This document shows positions 6,594-12,643 of a stretch of DNA of 12,643 bases, one piece after another. The position numbers were made by a program, and so were the translations under genes. Source of the DNA: an uncultured Coriobacteriaceae bacterium (GTDB taxonomy: Bacteria > Actinomycetota > Coriobacteriia > Coriobacteriales > Eggerthellaceae); NCBI GenBank assembly GCA_900552365.1, contig URZP01000039.1, positions 1 through 12,643 on the forward strand, in the 5' to 3' direction. Within the stretch, counting starts at the first letter, position 1. Each line of letters starts with the position of its first letter. A model generated the notes under the pieces. The model was not told the DNA's origin. It ran no database searches and saw only the letters and a list, made by a program, of their open reading frames with translations.

Positions 6594-6602
6594 TGCTAGA
6601 AT
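6594..6602 (+). promoter_or_regulatory. Probable extended -10 promoter of rnpB
   Basis: TGCTAGAAT contains an extended -10 (TGn followed by TAGAAT, -10 at 6597-6602). The expected start near 6609-6610 coincides with the mature 5' end of the RNase P RNA, so little or no 5' processing would be needed. No strong -35 is visible; TTGGCA at 6582 is too close. The promoter is inferred from position and match. Confidence 0.55.
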
Positions 6603-6610
6603 AGCATACT

Positions 6611-6952
6611 CGAGTGGGTCAGACGGCCGCGTATGCTTCGGCATGCGAGGAAAGTCCGGGCTCCAAAGGGCAAGATGCCAGCTAACGGCTGGGCGGGGTA
6701 ACCCGACGGATAGTGCCACAGAAAAGGAAACTCCCCCGCTCTGCGGGAGAAAAGCTGAAAAGGTGCGGTAAGAGCGCACCAGCGCGTCGGCAACGGCGCG
6801 GCTTGGTAAACCCCATCTGGAGCAAACGCAAATAGGGATGCGATACGGCCGCCCTTCCGTGCATCCGGGTTGCGCGCTAGAGACGCACGGTGACGTGCGT
6901 TCGAGATAAATGGTCGTCCTAATGACAGAACCCGGCTTATCGACCCACTCGC
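6611..6952 (+). ncRNA. rnpB: RNase P RNA, bacterial type A
   Basis: This is the catalytic RNA of ribonuclease P, which trims the 5' leader from pre-tRNAs. The ends pair as helix P1 (CGAGTGGGTC with GACCCACTCG, 10 bp). P3 is GTATGC/GCATGC around a TTCG loop (6631-6646). The near-universal 5' block GAGGAAAGTCCGGGCTCC is at 6647-6664, followed by GGGCAAGATGCC and an AACGGCTGGGCGGGGTAACC segment. GTGCCACAGAAAA is near 6714-6726, and the 3' conserved ACAGAACCCGGCTTA is at 6926-6940. The length of about 342 nt and the motif order fit type A RNAs of Actinobacteria. Minus-strand open frames across it are not genes. It lies between thiN and divIVA, opposite in strand to both. Confidence 0.97.
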
Positions 6953-6963
6953 CCTTCAAACGA

Positions 6964-6990
6964 AAAAGCCGCTCCGATGGAGCGGCTTTT
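6964..6990. terminator. Bidirectional intrinsic terminator for rnpB and divIVA
   Basis: AGCCGCTCC (6967-6975), a GAT loop and GGAGCGGCT (6979-6987) form a 9-bp GC-rich stem. It is flanked by AAA on the left and TTT on the right, giving a T-run on either strand. It sits 11 bp past the rnpB 3' end and about 29 bp past the divIVA stop, so it can end both convergent transcripts. Confidence 0.88.
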
Positions 6991-7018
6991 CTCATTCATG
7001 GAAGCTGATGCGACGATG

Positions 7019-7864
7019 TTATTCGGGGTCGTCGAAATCAAAATCTTCGGCGACATCGCCGAAGCCCGACAGGTCCTTATCGCCCGAGAAGGCAACGGGG
7101 GCAGGCGCATCAGCGGCAGCGCCCATAAGGGGAACCTGATAGCCGGCGGCCGGAGGCAGCGGAGCAGCAGCGATCTGGCCAGTGTCCTCGGCGGAACGCG
7201 CATGCGAAGCCAAAGGCTGACTGTACGTTGCGTTAACCTGATCAAGCTTGCGCTGCGCATCGGCGATGAAGTCGGACAAAACACCACGATATGCGTCGCA
7301 CACCTCGTCGCGATCATCCTCGAGGGCGTCGATATCAAGCTGAACCTTCTCGCGCTCGGCCTCGGCCTTCCTGACGATGCGGTCAGCCTCGTCGTTAGCG
7401 TCCTTGATGATGCGGTTTGCCTCGACCTTGGCGTTGGAAACGATGTCGTCAGCAGAGCGCTGGGCAACGATGAGGGCAGCGGAGATGGCGGAAGAATCGG
7501 CAACCTTCTCGGCAAGCTGCTTCTTCAGGTCTTCGACCTGCTTCTGAAGTTCGACGACGTCGGAAGGAAGCTCCTCGACGTTGTCCTGATCGTCCTGGAA
7601 CGTATCAACGGCGTCGTCCAAAGCGATTGCCTTGGTGTGCTCTTCCTCGTCGAACGTGGCGGGGGCATCGAAGCCGGCCATGTTCAACTCGTCGAGCTGA
7701 GCCTGAAGATCGGCGATGGTCTGAGCCTTCTGATCGATCTCGTCGTTCATGAAGCCGATCTCGTCGGCAACGCGCTCAAGGAAAACATCCACTTCGTCGA
7801 CGTCGTAACCCTTACGATCGATGGAGAAGCTTTGCTCCTGGATGTCCTGTGCGGTAATGGCCAT
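7019..7864 (-). CDS. divIVA: DivIVA-family cell-division/polar growth protein
   Basis: DivIVA proteins bind curved membrane at septa and poles through an N-terminal crossed-loop domain and recruit division or cell-wall factors. From ATG 7864 the protein has 281 residues. The membrane-binding domain is residues 1-60, with SFSIDRKGYDVDEVDVFL at 12-29 and a first coiled coil. An acidic linker spans about 68-100, a long second coiled coil about 101-212, then an Ala/Pro-rich tail with an acidic end (DFDFDDPE). It is longer than B. subtilis DivIVA (164) and closer in size to actinobacterial Wag31. AAGGA seven bases before ATG 7864 sets the start; the family N-terminus MAITAQDIQEQSF agrees. It is the last gene of the division cluster, followed by a terminator. 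Confidence 0.93.
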   Translation of the reverse strand: MAITAQDIQEQSFSIDRKGYDVDEVDVFLERVADEIGFMNDEIDQKAQTIADLQAQLDELNMAGFDAPATFDEEEHTKAIALDDAVDTFQDDQDNVEELPSDVVELQKQVEDLKKQLAEKVADSSAISAALIVAQRSADDIVSNAKVEANRIIKDANDEADRIVRKAEAEREKVQLDIDALEDDRDEVCDAYRGVLSDFIADAQRKLDQVNATYSQPLASHARSAEDTGQIAAAPLPPAAGYQVPLMGAAADAPAPVAFSGDKDLSGFGDVAEDFDFDDPE

Positions 7865-7906
7865 GTTCAAATCCTTCCGAATAGGCAACCCATAGGGGAT
7901 TGCAGC

Positions 7907-8167
7907 CTAGAAAAGTCGAAGAATAAACGTTACTCCGAATTGTAATACAAGCAGCGCGATGATGGGCGTTACGTCCACCATACCTCCAATGGGGGGAATG
8001 AGCTTCTTGAACAGATCGAGATAGGGATCGCAGATCTTGCCAAGCACGCGGTAAATGTCGGCAACGATGCCCGTTGGGTTCATGGGGATCCATGACATGA
8101 GCACGTATACGATGATGACCGTGCTGTAGACATTCATCAGGGAATACAGAAGATATTTAAAGCTCAT
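7907..8167 (-). CDS. YggT family (YlmG-like) small membrane protein
   Basis: An 86-residue protein with two membrane segments, about residues 5-27 and 65-85. Between them lies the family loop DPYLDLFKKLIPPIGGMVDV. YggT/YlmG proteins occur next to sepF in Gram-positive bacteria and in chloroplasts. Their exact biochemical role is unclear; links to division, shape and osmotic tolerance have been reported. ATG 8167 is chosen because AAGGA lies eight bases upstream and the first membrane helix starts directly after it. Gaps of 54 bp to sepF and 42 bp to divIVA with no terminator indicate one transcript. Confidence 0.92.
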   Translation of the reverse strand: MSFKYLLYSLMNVYSTVIIVYVLMSWIPMNPTGIVADIYRVLGKICDPYLDLFKKLIPPIGGMVDVTPIIALLVLQFGVTFILRLF

Positions 8168-8221
8168 TGGCCGATTCCTTCTCGGTCGATTGCAGTCAAG
8201 CCGATACTGCAAATTCAGATG

Positions 8222-9088
8222 CTAGATGACGCCCTGGTTAATGAGGGCTTGTTTCTCGGCGTCGGAAAGGCCTGCACCGCACGTGATTGCGAAGACTTTT
8301 TCGCCCGGGCAGTCGACGGTTGCATCAAGCGCGCTTGCCACGCCGAACGAGAAGTCCAAGATGCGCTTGAACAAGTTGTCGGGAGTATTGCGAAGCGAGA
8401 TGACAACCGCGTCGCCCGACTTGAGCGACTTGGTGATGCGCTCGGCATCTTCGTATGCAACAGGCTTTAAAACCGAAATGCCTCGCACTGAAGCAGGCTT
8501 TGCGGGAGCCGAAGGCGCATACGAATCGCGCGATGCCGTTGAGGACTCGAAAGACGCATGAGCCCCAGCAGGTCTCTCGAAAGATGCGGATTCGTCGGTA
8601 GTGGGTGTGAACAGGGAGTTCAGACCCTCGGAACGGGTTGCTTCGCTTGCGCTGGCTGCCGCCATCTGGGCAACGGGCGTCCGCGGCGCAGGCTTGCGCT
8701 CGTCAACGACGGTACGGCCACCAAACGTGGTGCGCGGTGCCAGCGGATCACGATCGAGGTTGCCAGACGTTGCCGTACGAGCCTTGACGTCATCGATGGT
8801 TACCAAGTTGCTATTACGATATGCCCCACGTGCGTTCGAGGTGGTTTTGAAAGAAGAACGCTGAGCCTTTTCGCGAGGAGACTCATACGTGTGGGAAACA
8901 CCATCATCGTAGTCGGGGCCGTATTCCGCGAACTCGTCGGCGTACTCGCCGTATTCGCCGAAATCGCCCTCGTCGGCGTACTCGTCATCGTACACATCGT
9001 ATTGGTCGTTGCTGCGATTGCCGCGCGACGAGCGCTTGGGCGTTTCGTCATCCGCGAAACCGAGACGGGACTTCAAGTTCTCGAACAT
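8222..9088 (-). CDS. sepF: Cell-division protein SepF with long acidic linker
   Basis: SepF tethers FtsZ filaments to the membrane and shapes the septum. From ATG 9088 it has 288 residues, about twice B. subtilis SepF. The N-terminal MFENLKSRLGF is a probable amphipathic membrane anchor. Residues 30-62 are extremely acidic and tyrosine-rich (15 Asp/Glu and 7 Tyr of 33). Residues 63-203 look disordered and are rich in Ala, Ser, Thr and Pro. The conserved core, about 204-276, includes GISVLKPVAYEDAERITKSL, GDAVVISLRN, a KRILDFSFGVA helix and VFAITC. GGAG and GGGGG precede the start. It lies downstream of yggS by 66 bp in the division operon. With no ftsA seen next to ftsZ, it is the likely main membrane partner of the FtsZ C-terminal tail. 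Confidence 0.94.
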   Translation of the reverse strand: MFENLKSRLGFADDETPKRSSRGNRSNDQYDVYDDEYADEGDFGEYGEYADEFAEYGPDYDDGVSHTYESPREKAQRSSFKTTSNARGAYRNSNLVTIDDVKARTATSGNLDRDPLAPRTTFGGRTVVDERKPAPRTPVAQMAAASASEATRSEGLNSLFTPTTDESASFERPAGAHASFESSTASRDSYAPSAPAKPASVRGISVLKPVAYEDAERITKSLKSGDAVVISLRNTPDNLFKRILDFSFGVASALDATVDCPGEKVFAITCGAGLSDAEKQALINQGVI

Positions 9089-9154
9089 GCTGCCCCCTTC
9101 TCCGGGGAATCCGAATTTTGATGCCATGTGCATTACCGCCGTTCTAACCGGGAT

Positions 9155-9874
9155 CTAGGCACTGAAAGAGTCGCTGAAGATCGCGCGACCGATGCGAACA
9201 ATGGTAGCGCCTGCAAAAACCGCCTCGCGCCAATCTTCGCTCATACCCATAGAAAGCTCATTGAAAAGGTCGGCGTCCCTTTGAGGCAAGCTCGAACGCG
9301 ATTTTTCGAAAAGCGCACGTAAACCCTCAAATGTTTGCTTGGCAACCGTCAGATCGCCCTGCGGCGCCATGGTCATGAGACCGCGAACGCGGACATGCTC
9401 GAGCTGGACGCAAGCGGCAAGCATCGATGGAAGCTGGTCGGGCGAAAGACCGCTTTTCGACTCCTCGCCGGAAACGTTCACCTCGAGCAATACATCCTGC
9501 ACGATACCGCGCTCAGCTGCCACCGCGTCAATCTTCTTCGCATGGGAAAGCTCGTAGAGCGAGTGGATGAGCGTGGCTCGACCGACGATGTCGTGAATGC
9601 GACGCGACTGGATATTGCCAATGAAATGCCAGTTCTCCGACGGATAGGCGTCATGCTTCTCCATCAGAAGATCGGGGCGGTTCTCGCCGAAATCATGCGC
9701 GCCGCCGGCAATGGCGTTTGCCACTTCCGGAACGCTAACCGTCTTCGACACGGCGACAAGGCGCACCTCTTTGGGGTCCCTGCCCGCCTGACGGCAGACT
9801 TCTGCAAGTTCCGCAGCTACGCGCTCGTAGCGCTCCTTGCTGGTTTCGTTCGATTCAGAACCCACAATGATCAT
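9155..9874 (-). CDS. YggS-family PLP homeostasis protein (YlmE)
   Basis: This single-domain alanine-racemase-fold protein carries pyridoxal 5'-phosphate and balances free PLP and amino-acid pools; it is not known to have racemase activity. It has 239 residues. PLP-binding Lys44 lies in LVAVSK, followed by FGENR at 62-66, NWHFIGNIQSRR at 81-92, RGLMTMAP at 164-171, LSMGMSEDW at 207-215 and VRIGRAIF at 226-233. The family usually reads FGENY at the second motif and Q-S/T-N-K at the third, so both are mild variants. ATG 9874 overlaps the pgeF stop as ATGA, indicating coupled translation. GTG 9865, nine bases after AAAGG, is an alternative. The conserved position between pgeF and sepF is typical of Gram-positive division clusters. 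Confidence 0.94.
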   Translation of the reverse strand: MIIVGSESNETSKERYERVAAELAEVCRQAGRDPKEVRLVAVSKTVSVPEVANAIAGGAHDFGENRPDLLMEKHDAYPSENWHFIGNIQSRRIHDIVGRATLIHSLYELSHAKKIDAVAAERGIVQDVLLEVNVSGEESKSGLSPDQLPSMLAACVQLEHVRVRGLMTMAPQGDLTVAKQTFEGLRALFEKSRSSLPQRDADLFNELSMGMSEDWREAVFAGATIVRIGRAIFSDSFSA

Positions 9875-10866
9875 CCTTTCAAACGAATCGCAACGGCGCC
9901 GTGCCGGCCGCATGTGCCGTTTTCGGCGCGATACGAGAAGTAATCGTCATGATTGCATTTGGTGCAAATACCGCAGTCGCAAATGCGCGAGGGATCAACG
10001 CCGATAGAGACCAAGTCGGCGATAACCGCCTGGCTGAGATCGACATGCCTGTCGTCGGGAACCACAGCATCCCGAGCCTGCGGGAACGCCTCACGAAAAC
10101 GGTCGGCAACATCGGCGCCGGTCACGAAACACTCAACCTGAATATGAGGTCCGATGTAAACATTGCAGCCAGCCGACACATCTTGGAAAGAGGCACGGGC
10201 GAAATCGGGATGCGCGACTTTAAGAGCGTCGTCGGAAAGGTCGGCTTCGATGAGGTTCGTTGCCGCCTTAGAAGCAACGCCGGCAACAGCACCGCGCCAA
10301 CCTGCGTGGGCAATGGCGAAATTCCCGCTCGGAGACACGATGATCACCGGGGTGCAGTCTGCGAAATTCAAAAGCCCGGCAACGTCGACGCTGCGAATGA
10401 CAAGAGCATCTGCACCTTTAGCGGCAAGATCATTGGCGGTCTTAGCGGCCCCAACCGAATCGATAAGCGAGACGTCAACATCTTCGGTAGTCCACGTTTC
10501 ATTTTCCCGATAGTCCTGAGAGGCGTCTGCGGGCATGCAAGCGCAACGGCAAACGGAAGCACCGTCGATGGAAACAAGATCGGTTTTATGAACCTGATTC
10601 GGAACAACAAGGGGCGCATCGGGCGCGCCGAGGGCCTCGAGCACGCGACGACGGTTCTCAGATACGCATGAGGGATCGTCACCAACATGCGTCCCCAAAT
10701 TCAAAGACGCATAAGGCTCGGGGGAAGCCCCTCCCCTTCGCCCCGTGAAGGCAACTCGAACCCCGCATGAATCGAACAGCGCGTCGTCGGTAAGCAAAGA
10801 AAGACGATGCGCGCCCATAAGGCGCGCATCGAGTGACGGTTTGGGCAAATACGAGGCAAGGCTCAT
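9871..10866 (-). CDS. pgeF: Peptidoglycan editing factor PgeF (YfiH/YlmD, multicopper-oxidase-like domain)
   Basis: This family was once described as a polyphenol oxidase. In E. coli it removes misincorporated amino acids (L-Ser for L-Ala) from peptidoglycan precursors. Metal-ligand motifs are NQVHKTD at 90-96 (His93), ADCTPVII at 169-176 (Cys171) and AHAGWRG at 186-192 (His187), followed by YIGPHI at 237-242, ICTKCNHDDYFSYR at 300-313 and a GRHGA end. At 331 residues it exceeds usual members (about 240-280) because of an insertion around 104-148 and another around 207-232. ATG 10866 is ten bases after AAAGGAG; a TTG at 10875 is closer to it but less likely. It follows ftsZ by 15 bp and overlaps yggS by four bases, so all are probably co-transcribed. 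Confidence 0.93.
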   Translation of the reverse strand: MSLASYLPKPSLDARLMGAHRLSLLTDDALFDSCGVRVAFTGRRGGASPEPYASLNLGTHVGDDPSCVSENRRRVLEALGAPDAPLVVPNQVHKTDLVSIDGASVCRCACMPADASQDYRENETWTTEDVDVSLIDSVGAAKTANDLAAKGADALVIRSVDVAGLLNFADCTPVIIVSPSGNFAIAHAGWRGAVAGVASKAATNLIEADLSDDALKVAHPDFARASFQDVSAGCNVYIGPHIQVECFVTGADVADRFREAFPQARDAVVPDDRHVDLSQAVIADLVSIGVDPSRICDCGICTKCNHDDYFSYRAENGTCGRHGAVAIRLKG

Positions 10867-10881
10867 ATTATGCAAGCTCCT

Positions 10882-12033
10882 TTAACGTTGACGCTTAAGG
10901 AAGTCAGGGATGTAATCTTCATCAGCGAAACGGTTCGTAGACTGAGAAGAAGTCATACGCGAGGCAGGGGCGGAAGCCACGGACTGGGGCTTGTATGCCG
11001 ATGCAGCGGAAGCAGCAGGTGTCGTGGACTCGAACAGATCGTTGCGCGAGAAATCGAGGCTTGACTGCTGCTTGTTGGGCTGGTTCTTGAAGCCGGTTGC
11101 GATGACGGTGATGCGCACCTGGTCGCCCATGGCCTCGTCGACGATCTGGCCGTAAATGATGTTGGCGCTTTCATCTGCGCAGGCCTCGACGGTGCGAGCA
11201 GCAGCGTCAACCTCGGTAAGGGTGAGGTCGGGGCCGCCTGCGATAGAGAACAGGACGCGGGATGCGCCGGCAATGGAAGTCTCGAGCAGACCCGAGCTGG
11301 TTGCCTGCTGAGCTGCATCGAGAGCACGGTTCTCGCCGGAAGCGATGCCGATGCCCATCATAGCGGTACCAGCATCCTTCATGACCGTGCGAATGTCTGC
11401 AAAGTCGAGGTTGATGAGGCCCGGGATGGTGATGAGGTCGGTAACGCCCTGGATGCCCTGACGAAGGGTGTCGTCAGCGATGCGGAATGCATCGAGCATG
11501 GACGTTTTCTTGTCGACGACCTCGAGAAGGCGGTCGTTCGGGATGACGATGAGCGTGTCAACGTTCTGAGAAAGAAGGTCGACGCCCTGCTCGGCCTGGT
11601 TGCGACGAGTGCGACCCTCGAACGAGAAAGGCTTCGTGACGATACCGACGGTCAGCGCGCCGATTTCCTGACGAGCGATCTCGGCAACGATGGGCGCCGC
11701 GCCCGTGCCCGTGCCGCCGCCTTCACCGGCGGTGACGAAGACCATGTCGGCCTCGGCCAAAGCCTCGCGGATCTCATCGCGGGACTCTTCGGCTGCCTGC
11801 GCGCCCACTTCGGGGTTGGCGCCAGCGCCGAGGCCACGGGTAAGATCCTCGCCGATATGAATGGTCTTGTCCGCATCGGACATAAGAAGCGCTTGACGAT
11901 CGGTGTTGACGGCGATGAACTCGACGCCCTTCACACCAGCCTCGACCATGCGGTTAACGGCATTCGTACCGCCACCGCCAACGCCGACGACCTTGATAAC
12001 CGCCAAATGCTCGGAGCCCAAATTGTTTGGCAT
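10882..12033 (-). CDS. ftsZ: Cell-division GTPase FtsZ
   Basis: FtsZ is the tubulin homologue that polymerises into the Z-ring. It has 383 residues, a normal length. The nucleotide-binding N-terminus KVVGVGGGGTNAVNRM is at 14-29, the GTP signature GEGGGTGTGAAP at 103-114, the FNTD-like NTDRQAL at 43-49, and the T7 synergy loop NLDFADIRTVM at 208-218. A variable linker spans about 318-370, and the conserved C-terminal peptide YIPDFLKRQR ends the protein. That peptide is the docking site for SepF and other tethers. Glu in the GTP signature, where E. coli has Met, matches what I recall from actinobacterial FtsZ. ATG 12033 lies five bases after GGAGG. An intrinsic terminator after ftsQ and a promoter at about 12115-12142 suggest independent expression from ftsQ. 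Confidence 0.98.
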   Translation of the reverse strand: MPNNLGSEHLAVIKVVGVGGGGTNAVNRMVEAGVKGVEFIAVNTDRQALLMSDADKTIHIGEDLTRGLGAGANPEVGAQAAEESRDEIREALAEADMVFVTAGEGGGTGTGAAPIVAEIARQEIGALTVGIVTKPFSFEGRTRRNQAEQGVDLLSQNVDTLIVIPNDRLLEVVDKKTSMLDAFRIADDTLRQGIQGVTDLITIPGLINLDFADIRTVMKDAGTAMMGIGIASGENRALDAAQQATSSGLLETSIAGASRVLFSIAGGPDLTLTEVDAAARTVEACADESANIIYGQIVDEAMGDQVRITVIATGFKNQPNKQQSSLDFSRNDLFESTTPAASAASAYKPQSVASAPASRMTSSQSTNRFADEDYIPDFLKRQR

Positions 12034-12114
12034 TGTTTCCTCCACACCTGGGTTTTACTGTTCAGCTGCGTTTGCTGTGGACACTGCGCCTGATAAGGCA
12101 CTGTATCATTCCTG

Positions 12115-12142
12115 ATTTTACACAAAGCGAAGTCAAATGCAA
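12115..12142 (-). promoter_or_regulatory. Probable ftsZ promoter
   Basis: On the minus strand a -35 TTGCAT (12142-12137) and a -10 TAAAAT (12120-12115) are separated by 16 bp. This predicts a start near 12108 and a leader of about 75 nt before ftsZ. A TTGACT also lies inside the spacer (12136-12131) but at poor distance. The remaining intergenic DNA (12034-12223) shows no gene. Confidence 0.5.
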
Positions 12143-12214
12143 TGCGAGCAGCCAATACTCTGCCGACGGTTCACATTATGAAAGCGTACGTTGAAGCAGC
12201 CCATTCATGCCACC

Positions 12215-12250
12215 AAAACAAAAGCCGGCAGCGCTTAAAGCGATGCCGGC
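12215..12250 (-). terminator. Intrinsic terminator after ftsQ
   Basis: On the minus strand GCCGGCA pairs with TGCCGGC, with an inner CGCT/AGCG stem (12224-12250). It is followed by TTTTGTTTT (12223-12215). It begins eight bases after the ftsQ stop. The stem and U-tract are strong, so most ftsQ transcripts should end here before ftsZ. Confidence 0.85.
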
Positions 12251-12258
12251 CGTGTACG

Positions 12259-12643
12259 TTAGATAGTGCGCCACGTGGGGCTTGCCACGGTACGAACGTT
12301 TATGTAAGAGACGTTTCCCTCATTCTCCTTCAGGATTTGAAGCACAACGCGCTCTTTATCTCGGATGTTCTCGGCCTTGCCGAAAGCGATCTCAACGCCG
12401 TTGTCAAGCATGAGCGTGGTCTCGTCAGCGCCGGAGGCAGATACCTCGACCACCCTTCCAGCAAGCTCGGTGGTCATACCCGAAACAATGTCCAGCGCGT
12501 TCAAAACGTTGCTGTCGGTGCAGTACGTGCCAATGGCAGCCTGAGTTCCGTAAGGGACGTTCGTGATCTTCAGTGCCGCATCGGCGTCGTCAAAGATCTT
12601 CTCGCTGGTGTTCTTGCCCGATTCCGAGTTCCTGTCGGGAATG
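12259..12643 (-). CDS. ftsQ: FtsQ/DivIB-type division protein, C-terminal part (5' end outside window)
   Basis: About 128 codons remain open to the right window edge, ending with TAA at 12259. The segment matches the extracytoplasmic beta-domain end of FtsQ: a YCTDSNVLNALDIVSGM helix, then VVEVSAS, TTLMLDNGVEIAFGKAENIR and KERVVLQILKENEGNVSYIN, closing with VRTVASPTW. In FtsQ the NG-x-E-x-x-G-x-A-x-x-x-x-K pattern and the terminal YI-x-VR strand are characteristic. FtsQ is a bitopic membrane protein that recruits FtsL and FtsB to the septum. The position just upstream of ftsZ, with ftsA absent between them, supports the identification. The membrane segment and POTRA domain lie outside the window. 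Confidence 0.85.
   Translation of the reverse strand, partial: IPDRNSESGKNTSEKIFDDADAALKITNVPYGTQAAIGTYCTDSNVLNALDIVSGMTTELAGRVVEVSASGADETTLMLDNGVEIAFGKAENIRDKERVVLQILKENEGNVSYINVRTVASPTWRTI

Noticed and set aside
6384..6995. Minus-strand open frames across rnpB
   Set aside because: They overlap a structural RNA with conserved helices and are not protein-like.
6977..7945. Plus-strand open frame of about 320 codons opposite divIVA
   Set aside because: It begins inside the rnpB/divIVA terminator and is the complement of a repetitive coiled-coil gene; it has no family resemblance.
9089..9133. Upstream ATG adding 15 residues to SepF
   Set aside because: MFENLKSRLGF at 9088 fits the membrane-anchor helix and follows a better ribosome binding site.
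9901..10671. Plus-strand open frame opposite pgeF
   Set aside because: It is an antisense shadow of a gene with intact catalytic motifs.
1..12643. CRISPR array, insertion sequence, prophage, toxin-antitoxin or tRNA gene
   Set aside because: I looked for regularly spaced repeats, transposase-like frames, terminal inverted repeats and tRNA cloverleaf motifs, and saw none.

Overview
The window looks like a chromosomal segment of an anaerobic actinobacterium, most likely class Coriobacteriia (Eggerthellaceae-like). This placement is inference. It rests on moderately GC-rich DNA, an Actinobacteria-style type A RNase P RNA, an FtsZ GTP signature with Glu (GEGGGTGTG, as I remember it from mycobacterial FtsZ), ftsQ followed directly by ftsZ with no ftsA, SepF and DivIVA downstream, and a short anaerobe-type ThiC. 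Apart from rnpB and the flippase, every gene is on the minus strand.

Left end (1-1907): a truncated LicD-family protein (minus) and a polytopic flippase-type membrane protein (plus) diverge from a tiny intergenic region. That region holds a perfect inverted repeat enclosing TATAAT directly in front of the flippase ATG. This is the edge of a cell-surface glycan locus. The flippase converges on the thiamine operon, and one strong hairpin lies between them.

Thiamine block (2060-6565, minus): thiN, then a -10 box and a TPP riboswitch, then thiC, thiM, thiE and thiD. ThiC makes HMP-P, ThiM salvages thiazole, ThiD phosphorylates HMP and HMP-P, ThiE joins the two halves, and ThiN pyrophosphorylates imported thiamine. 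The riboswitch's 3' conserved segment carries the thiC Shine-Dalgarno sequence, so translational control is likely. No thiazole-synthesis genes and no thiL are present here.

rnpB (6611-6952, plus) sits between the thiamine and division blocks. It shares a bidirectional hairpin terminator with divIVA.

Division block (7019-12643, minus): ftsQ (3' part), an intrinsic terminator, an ftsZ promoter, then ftsZ, pgeF, yggS, sepF, yggT and divIVA. This is the Gram-positive 'ylm' arrangement. FtsZ's conserved C-terminal tail is the known docking site for SepF, which would be the membrane tether where FtsA is absent.

I found no CRISPR array, transposon, prophage, tRNA or clear novel system. The window is mostly well-known housekeeping genes. 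The points worth a second look are the probable leaderless palindromic promoter, the riboswitch architecture, the ThiC cysteine spacing, the acidic SepF linker, the PgeF insertion and the ftsQ/ftsZ boundary.
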